Positions 6,590 to 13,683 of a DNA stretch of 31,929 nt are shown piece by piece. The position numbers and the translations under genes were made by a program. Every line of letters starts with the position of its first letter. Within the stretch, counting starts at the first letter, position 1. The notes under the pieces were generated by a model. That model worked only from the letters and a program-made list of their open reading frames with translations, was not told the origin of the DNA and did no database searches. This DNA is from an uncultured Eubacterium sp. (GTDB taxonomy: Bacteria > Bacillota_A > Clostridia > Lachnospirales > Lachnospiraceae), in assembly GCA_948468465.1 (NCBI GenBank), contig CAOKJJ010000045.1:1-31929 (forward strand), in the 5' to 3' direction.

Positions 6590-7195
6590 ATGAACGAGAT
6601 TCAGATTTTCAACAATGAAGAGTTCGGGCAAATCCGAACAGTTTTAATCAATGAAAAGCCATGGTTTGTCGGCAAGGATGCGGCAAAAGCTCTTGGATAT
6701 GAAAATACCAAGGATGCAATCAAAAAACATGTTGATGAAGAAGATAAGATTATGGGGGCGCAAAACGCTACCCCATCCATAACAGACAGCATGGGGCGCA
6801 TTCAGTATCCGACATTGATCAACGAATCTGGCCTGTACTCCTTAATCTTTGGCAGCAAATTAGATTCGGCAAAGCGTTTCAAACACTGGGTAACAAGCGA
6901 AATCCTCCCAGCGATCCGAAAGTCAGGCATCTACGGTACGCATTCTTACAAGCTGAAAGATGCAACGCTGCCTGAGGTTTCCAGCCTGCTGCATGAAGTG
7001 ACGGGATTTCTGCGTGAGATGGACAAGGTCATGCGGGCACAGAATTCGCACCCATCAGATATTGCGGAGGAATTCAAAAGCGTATGCGGGCAGTTCGGGG
7101 TTGTGGAACTTTCGGAAAGATTTGTAAAAGAGCCTGCAGCAGTGGAGCCGACGTATTTCATGCCGTTGCCGTGGGTAGAAAATGATGGAGAGTGA
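6590..7195 (+). CDS. BRO-N antirepressor with a shared C-terminal domain
   Basis: A 201-residue protein. Residues 1-115 are a BRO-N DNA-binding domain: FNNEEFGQIRTVLI, PWFVGKDAAKALGY, NESGLYSLIF, then FKHWVTSEILPAIRKSGIY. The C-terminal part (about 118-201) repeats that of the Rha-type protein at 5422-6000, almost identically over REMDKVMR to EPTYFMPL. It lacks the ANT or KilAC domain that often follows BRO-N. The start has AGAAAGGAAAC ahead. It probably acts against the repressor or on early promoters. Confidence 0.88.
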   Translation: MNEIQIFNNEEFGQIRTVLINEKPWFVGKDAAKALGYENTKDAIKKHVDEEDKIMGAQNATPSITDSMGRIQYPTLINESGLYSLIFGSKLDSAKRFKHWVTSEILPAIRKSGIYGTHSYKLKDATLPEVSSLLHEVTGFLREMDKVMRAQNSHPSDIAEEFKSVCGQFGVVELSERFVKEPAAVEPTYFMPLPWVENDGE

Positions 7196-7239
7196 CAATA
7201 TTTGTCATACAAGAAGCTAAGAGAGAGTGAGGTAAGAAG

Positions 7240-7455
7240 ATGGATTATGAAAGAACTTCAAAAGAAACAATTCAGCGCGTAAACAGGATAGTCAATAAGA
7301 TTGTTATGGCTATCGAAAATGAACCGGAATGTACTTATGAAGATGCCATGCATGCGCTTGAATGTGTGAAAAGTAATTACCAAAAAAAAGGAAACGACCT
7401 TTTAAATGATATCAACATTCAAAAGGTCGCTGAGTTTGGAGGATTATTGTACTAA
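7240..7455 (+). CDS. Hypothetical early protein
   Basis: A 71-residue, largely helical protein (ETIQRVNRIVNKIVMAIENE in the N-terminal half) with GTGAGGTAAGAAG before the ATG. The stop codon overlaps that of the facing cassette 3 gene by four bases. No family recognised. Confidence 0.6.
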   Translation: MDYERTSKETIQRVNRIVNKIVMAIENEPECTYEDAMHALECVKSNYQKKGNDLLNDINIQKVAEFGGLLY

Positions 7456-7652
7456 TCCTTCTTTGATGGGTATGTTTGGACAAAACCAACTGGACGTCGC
7501 TGATAAAGCTCGCACTTGGCGGAAAAGCCGCAAGTTTTATGGTCGCCACATCCGCATTCAACAGAAACAACTGTGTTGTTATCCCATGTAAGCACAATGT
7601 TTCCGGTATGTCCGGCATAAGGGCAAAAACCAATATCACCACTATTATGCAT
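7452..7652 (-). CDS. Cassette 3 leftward gene, Cys-rich zinc-ribbon-like protein
   Basis: A 66-residue protein with an AGGAAAGGAG site before the ATG at 7652. Cysteines at residues 10, 34, 36, 41 and 47, with nearby His, suggest a small metal-binding fold. The segment CPYAGHTGNIVLTWDNN resembles CPYEGCPEIVLFDNYG of the cassette 4 protein, so the two are probably distant relatives. No known family name. It overlaps the facing gene only at the stop codons. Confidence 0.7.
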   Translation of the reverse strand: MHNSGDIGFCPYAGHTGNIVLTWDNNTVVSVECGCGDHKTCGFSAKCELYQRRPVGFVQTYPSKKD

Positions 7653-7673
7653 GAAAAATCGCTCCTTTCCTGA

Positions 7674-7733
7674 GTACTCGGCATTGGCAGATGCCTGTAC
7701 ATAGATTATAAGGCAAGGGATGGGGACGATCAA
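7674..7733 (-). promoter_or_regulatory. Cassette 3 promoter and leader hairpin
   Basis: Minus strand: -35 TTGATC (7733-7728), 17-bp spacer, -10 TATAAT (7710-7705). Hairpin at 7700-7674: GUAC, A, GGCAU, loop CUGCCA, AUGCC, GA, GUAC. Confidence 0.85.
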
Positions 7734-7780
7734 TAACGAAACACAATCATAACAATAGTTAAAAGAAAGGAGAAAACAAT

Positions 7781-7975
7781 ATGTTTACACAGCAGAAAGA
7801 ACTTACTCAGAAACAAATCGCAGATGCTGAAAAACTCTGTAAGATCAGACAAGGCATCCAGCCAGAACAATGGCCGTTATTGAGAATGATCTTTATGGCA
7901 TATATGGATGGCATAGGAACAGGAATGCAGATTTCCGGGCAGGACAGCAGGAATAGTGTACAGACAGGGAGGTAA
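7781..7975 (+). CDS. Small early phage protein, paralogue of the gene at 4444
   Basis: A 64-residue protein with AGAAAGGAG ahead of the start. Its C-terminal core (YMDGIGTGMQISG) matches the 4444-4656 protein (YLDGINAGLSLSG), while the N-terminal half (ELTQKQIADAEKLCKIRQ) differs. Function unknown. It lies four bases before the next gene. Confidence 0.7.
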   Translation: MFTQQKELTQKQIADAEKLCKIRQGIQPEQWPLLRMIFMAYMDGIGTGMQISGQDSRNSVQTGR

Positions 7976-7978
7976 AAA

Positions 7979-8389
7979 GTGGATAAAGATAAAGAAGAGG
8001 AGTTATCAAGGTTGAAAAGGATCCTTGATGCTAACCTTGCACGTATACCGAAACATGTGCTTAAAACGAAATATAGATTCGCATATAAAAAGATCAAAAA
8101 AGAAATCCGGAAATTGGAAAAGGAAAAATTTAAATGTTTAGATAATTTCAATGATAAAACAGTCCTTCATTATTGTACAAAACAGGAAATGGCGGATGCA
8201 TTTGAAAAATATGGAGGGTTGGACTGGATGATTGGCGAAGAGGATGCCCTAAAGGAACTGACTGCCGATATGGCAGGATTTAAGCCAGAAAAGAGCCAGC
8301 GTGTCATCATTGATTACGACAAAGGGTTCGGAAAATTCCTGGTTCGAAGGATTTATATGGATTACGGGATGCTTGAGGACATCCCGTAG
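7979..8389 (+). CDS. Hypothetical early protein with basic coiled coil
   Basis: A 136-residue protein with a GTG start and GGGAGG six bases ahead. The first half is a highly charged helix (EEELSRLKRILDANL, then YKKIKKEIRKLEKEK). The second half is mixed (WMIGEEDALKELTADMAGF). No known domain is visible. It ends seven bases before the stop of the facing cassette 4 gene. Confidence 0.65.
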   Translation: MDKDKEEELSRLKRILDANLARIPKHVLKTKYRFAYKKIKKEIRKLEKEKFKCLDNFNDKTVLHYCTKQEMADAFEKYGGLDWMIGEEDALKELTADMAGFKPEKSQRVIIDYDKGFGKFLVRRIYMDYGMLEDIP

Positions 8390-8396
8390 AAGAAAT

Positions 8397-8567
8397 TTAG
8401 TCTTTTAAATGTACACAGAGTGGGCATGAATCATCTGTGCATTCTGAATGGTGCGGACATTTTGAACGGTCAAAGCTTTCACCATAGTTGTCAAACAATA
8501 CAATTTCGGGACAGCCTTCATAAGGGCACGTTCGGAAAGTGCCGCCAGAAATATAAGTTTTATCCAT
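8397..8567 (-). CDS. Cassette 4 leftward gene, Cys-rich zinc-binding-like protein
   Basis: A 56-residue protein with AGGAGG seven bases before the ATG at 8567. Seven cysteines occur as CPYEGC, CPHHSEC and CPLC, a strong sign of a small zinc-binding protein. The CPYxG...IVLxxDN part resembles cassette 3. It is the only one of the eight cassette genes that does not overlap its rightward neighbour. Function unknown. Confidence 0.7.
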   Translation of the reverse strand: MDKTYISGGTFRTCPYEGCPEIVLFDNYGESFDRSKCPHHSECTDDSCPLCVHLKD

Positions 8568-8585
8568 AAAGAATCCTCCTCATAT

Positions 8586-8646
8586 GTACTCGGCTGGTTG
8601 CAGCAGCCTGTATACAGATTATAGGGTAGGAGGCGGGAACAATCAA
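8586..8646 (-). promoter_or_regulatory. Cassette 4 promoter and leader hairpin
   Basis: Minus strand: -35 TTGATT (8646-8641), 17-bp spacer, -10 TATAAT (8623-8618). Hairpin at 8615-8586: GUAUAC, A, GGCUG, loop CUGCAAC, CAGCC, GA, GUAC. The promoter half is identical to that of cassette 5 over about 38 bases. Confidence 0.85.
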
Positions 8647-8676
8647 TGATATGCAATAGAAAGGAGATGAGGAAGG

Positions 8677-8919
8677 GTGGATGAGGAAAAGAAGGCATGG
8701 CTAAAAAGCATAGGCGCGGCAGAGTTTCCAGAACCGGTTAAATATATCTATACGTTTCCGGAATATAGAGGAGCCTTCAACCTTTCAGAGCGTTATTTGG
8801 AGGAAACGCCGCTGGAAGAGTTGAAAGCCCAGTACCAGAAAAACAAAGTCTATGCAGAAGAAATTGTTAGATGCGGAAAATCACGGGATGATTTTCACCG
8901 AGGTGTTGAACCTCTTTAA
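8677..8919 (+). CDS. Hypothetical early protein
   Basis: An 80-residue protein with a GTG start and an AAGGAGATGAGGAAGG site. It has aromatic patches (PVKYIYTFPEYRGAF) and an acidic helix (LEETPLEELKAQYQKNK). The last 17 or so residues lie in the 53-bp overlap with the facing cassette 5 gene and may be added sequence. No family recognised. Confidence 0.6.
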   Translation: MDEEKKAWLKSIGAAEFPEPVKYIYTFPEYRGAFNLSERYLEETPLEELKAQYQKNKVYAEEIVRCGKSRDDFHRGVEPL

Positions 8920-9085
8920 ACAGGCCGTATTTTTCAAAATAAATCAAGGTTTTCTCAATTTCTTCGCGAGGAATGTTCAGATAATCAAGCTCCTGTAGGG
9001 CTATGTAACCATTTTTTGAGAGTATTGTGATAGCTTTAAAAATCTTTTTTTGATTATCTGTATTGCAATGATCATCATAAAACAT
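8867..9085 (-). CDS. Cassette 5 leftward gene, possible winged-helix protein
   Basis: A 72-residue protein with AGAAAGGGAG before the ATG at 9085. The pattern KKIFKAITILSKNGYIA, LQELDYLNIPREEIEKTLIYF and EKYGLFKEVQ resembles a compact winged helix-turn-helix, so DNA binding is possible; this rests on pattern only. It overlaps the rightward gene ending at 8919 by 53 bp. The longer reading of the frame crosses the cassette hairpin and is rejected. Confidence 0.65.
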   Translation of the reverse strand: MFYDDHCNTDNQKKIFKAITILSKNGYIALQELDYLNIPREEIEKTLIYFEKYGLFKEVQHLGENHPVIFRI

Positions 9086-9104
9086 TTTATTTCTCCCTTT
9101 CTGT

Positions 9105-9164
9105 GTACTCGGCATTGGCAGATGCCTGTATACAGATTATAGGGTAGGAGGCGGGAACAATCAA
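9105..9164 (-). promoter_or_regulatory. Cassette 5 promoter and leader hairpin
   Basis: Minus strand: -35 TTGATT (9164-9159), 17-bp spacer, -10 TATAAT (9141-9136). Hairpin at 9133-9105: GUAUAC, A, GGCAU, loop CUGCCA, AUGCC, GA, GUAC. Confidence 0.85.
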
Positions 9165-9211
9165 TAATGAAACACAGCAGCATCAACAATTAACAAAAGG
9201 AGGTAGGGAAA

Positions 9212-9493
9212 ATGACTAAAAAACAGATTGACGAATCTATAGACGCAAAAAAAGTGGAAAAAGGCTGCAGGCATATTTTCAGCTACATGGTCAGGGAAGG
9301 GTTTACGCTGGCCGAGGTGTGCCGCCTGATAGTTTCAATGAGGGACGTTAAGAACAGAATGCTTACCGTCAGCCCATTGAAACGTATCAGCGAGCTTAAT
9401 TATTCAGAGTGCATAGATGATTCTATGTCCTGGTCCTTCCATTCCTCGGATGACCAATTTTGTTCCTGCAGTTCCGAAAAAGCAGACTCGTAG
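9212..9493 (+). CDS. Hypothetical early protein with extended tail
   Basis: A 93-residue protein with AAAAGGAGGTAGGG ahead of the ATG. The first 60 residues look like a compact helical protein (HIFSYMVREGFTLAEVCRLI). The last 31 codons are Ser/Asp/Cys-rich and lie entirely inside the antisense of the cassette 6 gene (94-bp overlap), so the original stop may have been lost when the cassette arrived. No family recognised. Confidence 0.6.
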   Translation: MTKKQIDESIDAKKVEKGCRHIFSYMVREGFTLAEVCRLIVSMRDVKNRMLTVSPLKRISELNYSECIDDSMSWSFHSSDDQFCSCSSEKADS

Positions 9494-9660
9494 GTGTAAA
9501 AATACAGTTTCGCGAGTTCCTTTGCCGTAAGGACGTCAGGATCGCCGTTCCGGGTAGCCGCGCATTGCTTTCTCAATTTGCTGTAGGTTTCTTCATACCT
9601 GTTTTTGCAGAAGATCTTTGCAATATTATGCGCAGCAGTTTCGGGATTAATTTGGCACAT
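9400..9660 (-). CDS. Cassette 6 leftward gene, hypothetical
   Basis: An 86-residue, helical, charged protein with GGAAGGAG before the ATG at 9660. The segment VLTAKELAKLYFYTYESAFSEL is shared in pattern with the cassette 8 protein (MTPKEFARHYFKVKSEIS). I recall similar T-x-KE-[LF]-A-x-x-Y segments near the C-terminus of small clostridial phage proteins, but cannot name a family. It has the largest convergent overlap of the set (94 bp). Confidence 0.7.
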   Translation of the reverse strand: MCQINPETAAHNIAKIFCKNRYEETYSKLRKQCAATRNGDPDVLTAKELAKLYFYTYESAFSELQEQNWSSEEWKDQDIESSMHSE

Positions 9661-9681
9661 GGTATTTTTCTCCTTCCATAT

Positions 9682-9742
9682 GTACTCGGCTGTTGCAGCA
9701 GCCTGTACAAAGATTATAGGGCAAGGGAATGAATCATGTAAA
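9682..9742 (-). promoter_or_regulatory. Cassette 6 promoter and leader hairpin
   Basis: Minus strand: -10 TATAAT (9718-9713). The -35 is either TTTACA with an 18-bp spacer or TTACAT with 17. Hairpin at 9708-9682: GUAC, A, GGCUG, loop CUGCAA, CAGCC, GA, GUAC. Confidence 0.8.
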
Positions 9743-9771
9743 CAATAAAATATGAACAGGGGGCACATTCC

Positions 9772-9930
9772 ATGAAAGAACAGGAAATTAATATAAAACT
9801 GGAATTGACGGAAGGATATCAGAAGCGGTTCACCGAAAGCTACTGCCGCAGAGTGTTGGCAAAGAGGAACCAGCGGCTTATCCCTCCAAAGGCAACGACA
9901 GAAAGAAAGGAGATACAGGATGAACATTAA
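9772..9930 (+). CDS. Short basic hypothetical protein
   Basis: A 52-residue frame from 9772, with ACAGGGGG about ten bases ahead. It is basic (TESYCRRVLAKRNQRLIPPK) and overlaps the next start by 11 bases. No family recognised. Confidence 0.55.
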   Translation: MKEQEINIKLELTEGYQKRFTESYCRRVLAKRNQRLIPPKATTERKEIQDEH

Positions 9931-10393
9931 AGTATCAAGTGTTAAAGAAGCCTGGGAGTTGGCAGACAGGCTTTTCCCTACAGACTATGAAAAGGATGAA
10001 GGAAGGAGCAGCCGCACCGGACATCCTATATATTACTCGACAGTAGAAAACACAAACGCATGGATTTCAGATTTAGGAAGCGCGCTTGAACTCAATTATG
10101 ACGGAAAGTCGGAAAATATCTTGATTGAGCAGAACATAGCTGACCCTTCCGGATTCAGCTACAAGATATTTATTTCAGATTCAAGCGATGCTATTTCTCT
10201 GATAGCGAGTGGGCTGCAGGCGAGTTCGGAACAGAATTTTGTCGAGGTATGCTACGGTAGTGCATGTGCAAGCATGGGTAAATACATGGGTATAATACCA
10301 GACATTTATAAAAAACCCGGCAAATTTTACGCTATTCTGACATGCAGGCCTAAAGATGGTAAAAGCCCAGAATACGAATTGACAGTTTGCTAG
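9920..10393 (+). CDS. Hypothetical early protein
   Basis: A 157-residue soluble protein with AAAGGAGATACAGG before the ATG. It begins VKEAWELADRLFPTDYEKD and contains several beta-like segments (NTNAWISDLGSALELNYDG). Nothing catalytic is visible. It lies directly upstream of the helicase N-terminal half, so a link to replication is possible but not shown. Confidence 0.7.
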   Translation: MNIKVSSVKEAWELADRLFPTDYEKDEGRSSRTGHPIYYSTVENTNAWISDLGSALELNYDGKSENILIEQNIADPSGFSYKIFISDSSDAISLIASGLQASSEQNFVEVCYGSACASMGKYMGIIPDIYKKPGKFYAILTCRPKDGKSPEYELTVC

Positions 10394-10403
10394 GGGGCTG
10401 TGT

Positions 10404-10793
10404 ATGAAGATCAAGATGGACAAGGGCTATATCATAATCATTGAAGCGAATTCCACGCAGACCGCCGTTCTGAAATCTTGGGGTGGCATGATGAAATGGA
10501 ATAAGCGGCAGAAATGGTGGGAGGGGCTGGTGTGTGCGGAACTGCTGAACAGACTTGCAAAGCTGATCCCCCTGCCAGAACCGCTGAATGCGGAGCGGTA
10601 TCGTCTGAACGCAGTGCAGGAGGCAGTGGATGCGGAACGCGTGCGGCCGGCAGTGGACTTGAAGCCGCTCGCAAAGTATCCGGTAAAAAGGAGCCTTTAC
10701 GCACACCAGATGAGGGCCGCAAACATGGCATTGCTTACATTTGGACTGATTGATATTTCGGAAGGGAAAATCAATGAAAAGGTATTTGACTAA
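10404..10793 (+). pseudogene. SNF2-type helicase, separated N-terminal part
   Basis: A 129-residue frame. Residues 1-121 match the N-terminal part of phage SNF2 helicases: an early IIIEANSTQTAVLKSWGG fold with WNKRQKWWEG, then the Q-motif-like SLYAHQMRAANMALLTFGLI that normally precedes the Walker A motif by about 20 residues. Here the frame ends in eight residues (KINEKVFD) that overlap the start of the next gene. The rest of the helicase resumes at 12289-13671, about 1.5 kb downstream. Whether this half is made and works together with the other is unknown. Confidence 0.75.
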
Positions 10794-10989
10794 GAACTGG
10801 CATCTGATACTAGCCGGGATTGCGCTGACAGCTTTTGCGGTGCCGTATACATACAAAGTAAGAGGGTATTTTGCTATAGGCGGCGAGTGGCTGATCCTGC
10901 CAGTGATATTGATGGCTGCGTATCTTGTAAAAGCGGTCATGCGGGATATATTCAACATAATGTATTTTGAGGATGGTGATGAAAAATGA
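10774..10989 (+). CDS. Small membrane protein inside the helicase insert
   Basis: A 71-residue protein with a GAAGGGA site before the ATG at 10774. Two hydrophobic segments (LILAGIALTAFAVPYTY and WLILPVILMAAYLVKAV) suggest a two-pass membrane protein with an acidic tail. It overlaps the end of the helicase N-terminal half by 20 bases and is the first gene of the inserted block. No family recognised. Confidence 0.7.
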   Translation: MKRYLTKNWHLILAGIALTAFAVPYTYKVRGYFAIGGEWLILPVILMAAYLVKAVMRDIFNIMYFEDGDEK

Positions 10990-11264
10990 CAGGCATGTGG
11001 GAAAAATCACTGGACAAGGTATTGCTTAAGTTCGGAGTGACCAAGGAAGCATTACAGGAGAATGCTGCGGAAGAACTGGAAAGCACGTTGCAGGATTACT
11101 ATGATCTTGCAAAACAATATAGTGATATGCTTTCAAAATTCTGTTATGAGGATAAGCCTGTAAGAAAAAACGGCGTCTGGCTATGTCCTGAGTGCCACAG
11201 GCGTGTACAGATGCACCACACGCACTGCCATTGGTGTGGAAAGAAGATGGGATGGGGAAAGTAA
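10986..11264 (+). CDS. Zinc-ribbon protein inside the helicase insert
   Basis: A 92-residue protein coupled to the membrane protein gene (ATGA). A helical N-terminal half (DKVLLKFGVTKEALQENAAE) is followed by a zinc ribbon: CPEC, then HCHWCGKKMGWGK. It may bind nucleic acid. Its end overlaps the next gene by 13 bases if that gene starts at 11252. Confidence 0.7.
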   Translation: MTGMWEKSLDKVLLKFGVTKEALQENAAEELESTLQDYYDLAKQYSDMLSKFCYEDKPVRKNGVWLCPECHRRVQMHHTHCHWCGKKMGWGK

Positions 11265-12292
11265 AATGCTTTCGATGTTTCATTCGGGTATGTGGAAAGG
11301 AGATGGAAATATTGGATGGAGCAAAAAGGTGTTTAACTGGCCAGTCTGAAAGCGGACTATGCGGCGCTGCCGCTTATTGCAGCCAGCCATATAATTGCTG
11401 CGCGGAATGCAAAGAATACTGCAATATACGGTGCGGATGGCTGGATAGGGATTTCAAAAAGCCGGAATGTATCCAGCTGCGTGATGGTGAAGGCAGGAGC
11501 GGATTGGACAGGCTGCTGGATACGTATAGGAATATTGTATTTTTTGATGTAGAAACGACCGGGTTTAACGCGCAGGCGAACCGGATCATAGAGCTGGCCG
11601 CGATCGGCGTCCGCAGGAACTTTGAAGGAAAAGCGGAAATCTGGCAGGAAATGGATGTTTACTGCAAGCTGCCGGACGGTCGGAAAATCCCTGAAAAGAT
11701 AGTGGAACTGACTGGCATAACAGACCAGATGCTCGCAGAGCAGGGCATATCAGAGGATGAAATGGCGGCGCAGTTTGCAGAAATCATGATCGGGGAAGAC
11801 AGCGCAGATTTTTTTGAAAACCTGAAAGGCACGCTGCTTGTGGCACATAACGCACAGTTTGACCTTAATTTCACCGGATTTCTTTATGTACTGCAGATGG
11901 TGCATGACAAAGAGGGGCCGCAGTACAGGAAGTGGCTGAATGAATTTAACGATGCGGATTATCTGGACACGCTTACTGTCTATAAAGACCGGGCGGCATA
12001 TCCGCATAAGCTTGCAAACGCCATTGAACATTATGGACTTCAAGGCAAGGTTGTGAACTCGCACAGGGCGATTGACGATGTAAAAGCGCTGCTGGAAGTA
12101 GCTAAGGCTATGGGCAGGGAACGTGACGATTTGCGTGACTACATAAATATTTTTGGATACAATCCAAAATACGGCGCAAGCGGCAGGCGTCTTAAAAAAG
12201 TTGCCTATGTGGAGCAGCCGTTCAGAGACGGGATTGCTTTGCCAGACCAGACACTGCCTGCATTGGTAGCAAAAGGAGGTGGTGCCAAATGA
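11252..12292 (+). CDS. DEDDh 3'-5' exonuclease (DnaQ-like)
   Basis: A nuclease that removes nucleotides from DNA 3' ends, proofreading-like. With this start it has 346 residues. Motif Exo I is FFDVETTGF (D99, E101), Exo II is HNAQFDLNF (D204), Exo III is HRAIDDV (H271, D275). The N-terminal 70 residues are Cys-rich (YCSQPYNCCAECKEYC then RCGWL) and may bind metal. The start is uncertain: 11252 overlaps the previous gene, and 11303 (ATG) or 11312 (TTG) follow the better AAAGGAG site. The open frame back to 11192 is probably not used. It is the last gene of the block that splits the helicase; its stop overlaps the ATG at 12289. Confidence 0.88.
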   Translation: MGKVKCFRCFIRVCGKEMEILDGAKRCLTGQSESGLCGAAAYCSQPYNCCAECKEYCNIRCGWLDRDFKKPECIQLRDGEGRSGLDRLLDTYRNIVFFDVETTGFNAQANRIIELAAIGVRRNFEGKAEIWQEMDVYCKLPDGRKIPEKIVELTGITDQMLAEQGISEDEMAAQFAEIMIGEDSADFFENLKGTLLVAHNAQFDLNFTGFLYVLQMVHDKEGPQYRKWLNEFNDADYLDTLTVYKDRAAYPHKLANAIEHYGLQGKVVNSHRAIDDVKALLEVAKAMGRERDDLRDYINIFGYNPKYGASGRRLKKVAYVEQPFRDGIALPDQTLPALVAKGGGAK

Positions 12293-12342
12293 TGACGGAA
12301 AATGGGAAACGGAGTAATGGTTTCGCTTTTCTGTTTGAGTGA
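12289..12342 (+). other. 17-codon helicase segment ending at an in-frame TGA
   Basis: ATG at 12289 has AAAGGAGG nine to ten bases ahead and reads MMTENGKRSNGFAFLFE, then TGA at 12340-12342. NGFAFLFE is the helicase sequence that normally runs straight into MGCGKT. Six more bases (CCTGAG) separate the TGA from ATG 12349 in the same frame. The main helicase frame may be translated by re-initiation or by read-through of the leaky context UGA-C. Confidence 0.7.
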
Positions 12343-12348
12343 CCTGAG

Positions 12349-13671
12349 ATGGGTTGTGGAAAAACATTGACAGCCATTGCAACCATGGGTGCGGCGTATC
12401 AGATGCGGGCAGTTGACCGGGTGCTCATTATAGCACCAACCTCTGTTGTAGCCGTATGGCCAAAGGAATTTGACGAGGCGGCGGATTTTCCGGTTACCTG
12501 CAGGACGATGCTTGGGGACAAGCGGTCGCGCCTGAAAGCAATATCGGACTTGGAAAAGTACCGGTATCCAAAGTTAAAAGTGGCAGTTATTAATTACGAA
12601 TCGTGCTGGCGGGAGGATATCTTTGAAGCACTGTTGGAATACCATGCAGATATGATTATTTGCGACGAAAGCCAGCGCATTAAAACACATAATGCGCAGC
12701 AGTCCAAGGCAATCCATGAATTGGGGGATGCGGCAAAATACAAGCTGATCCTCTCCGGGACACCCGTCCAGAACGATGCCATAGACATCTGGTCACAATA
12801 CCGTTTTTTAGACCGGACAGTATTCGGGGACAGCTTCTATGCATTCCGGGGCCGTTATGCAATCATGGGTGGCTTTAACAACAAAAAAATTGTAGGATAC
12901 AAAGATTTAGACGGACTTGTGCGCAGGGAACACAGCATTGCATTCCGGATCACGAAGGAAGAGGCAATCGACCTCCCGGAGCAGACATTTGAAACGCGCC
13001 GGATTGAAATGACAAAAAAAGAGCGCAACCTGTATGATGCGCTCCGTAGGGATTCCTACGCGGAACTGGCAAACGGCGGACAGGTGACGGCAACGACCGT
13101 CCTGACAAAGCTCTTGCGCTTACAGCAGCTGACTGGCGGCTTTTTAGTACAGGACGATGCGGAAAGGCCGGAACAGGTGAGCACAGCGAAACTGGATGCG
13201 TTGAAGGATATCATATTGGATTATGTCATTGGGGCGGGAAGGAAGCTGGTGGTATTTGCCCGGTTTATTGCGGAGGTAAAAGCAATCATAAAGCTTGCCG
13301 AAAACACTCTTCCATCAGGGAAAAAATCGGTGTCCATCTATGGGGATATCAAGAAAGAAGACAGGGGGCCTCTGGTACAGCAGTTTCAGACAGACCCGGA
13401 TACAGTCCTTTTCATCGGCCAGATAGATACTGCCGGGACCGGCATCACGCTGACAGCCGCCGACACGTGTGTCTACTACAGCAAAAATTTTAACTATGCA
13501 ACGTATGAGCAGTCTTTAAGCCGCATCCATAGGATTGGCCAGCGCAACACATGTACCTATATAGACCTTGTAGTCGCGGATAGTGTGGACGAAGCAATTA
13601 CGGTCGCACTCCGAAAAAAAGAGGATCTGGCAAAGACAGTAGTGGATGACTGGAAGAAAATATTCAAATAA
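12349..13671 (+). CDS. SNF2-family DNA helicase, main part
   Basis: A 440-residue ATPase core. Walker A is at the very start (MGCGKTLTAI). Motif II is CDESQRI (about 105-111), motif III is LSGTPVQND (about 135-143), and the C-terminal helicase domain has DTAGTGITLTAAD (about 360-372) and QSLSRIHRIGQ (about 387-397). This family moves on duplex DNA and is common in phage replication modules. Its N-terminal part is at 10404-10793. The ATG at 12349 has no ribosome site of its own. Translation probably depends on the short segment just upstream. Confidence 0.9.
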   Translation: MGCGKTLTAIATMGAAYQMRAVDRVLIIAPTSVVAVWPKEFDEAADFPVTCRTMLGDKRSRLKAISDLEKYRYPKLKVAVINYESCWREDIFEALLEYHADMIICDESQRIKTHNAQQSKAIHELGDAAKYKLILSGTPVQNDAIDIWSQYRFLDRTVFGDSFYAFRGRYAIMGGFNNKKIVGYKDLDGLVRREHSIAFRITKEEAIDLPEQTFETRRIEMTKKERNLYDALRRDSYAELANGGQVTATTVLTKLLRLQQLTGGFLVQDDAERPEQVSTAKLDALKDIILDYVIGAGRKLVVFARFIAEVKAIIKLAENTLPSGKKSVSIYGDIKKEDRGPLVQQFQTDPDTVLFIGQIDTAGTGITLTAADTCVYYSKNFNYATYEQSLSRIHRIGQRNTCTYIDLVVADSVDEAITVALRKKEDLAKTVVDDWKKIFK

Positions 13672-13683
13672 GGAGATGATACC

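Noticed and set aside
12340..12342. TGA as a reassigned sense codon
   Set aside because: TGA is used as a normal stop by several neighbouring genes, so a general code change is not supported.
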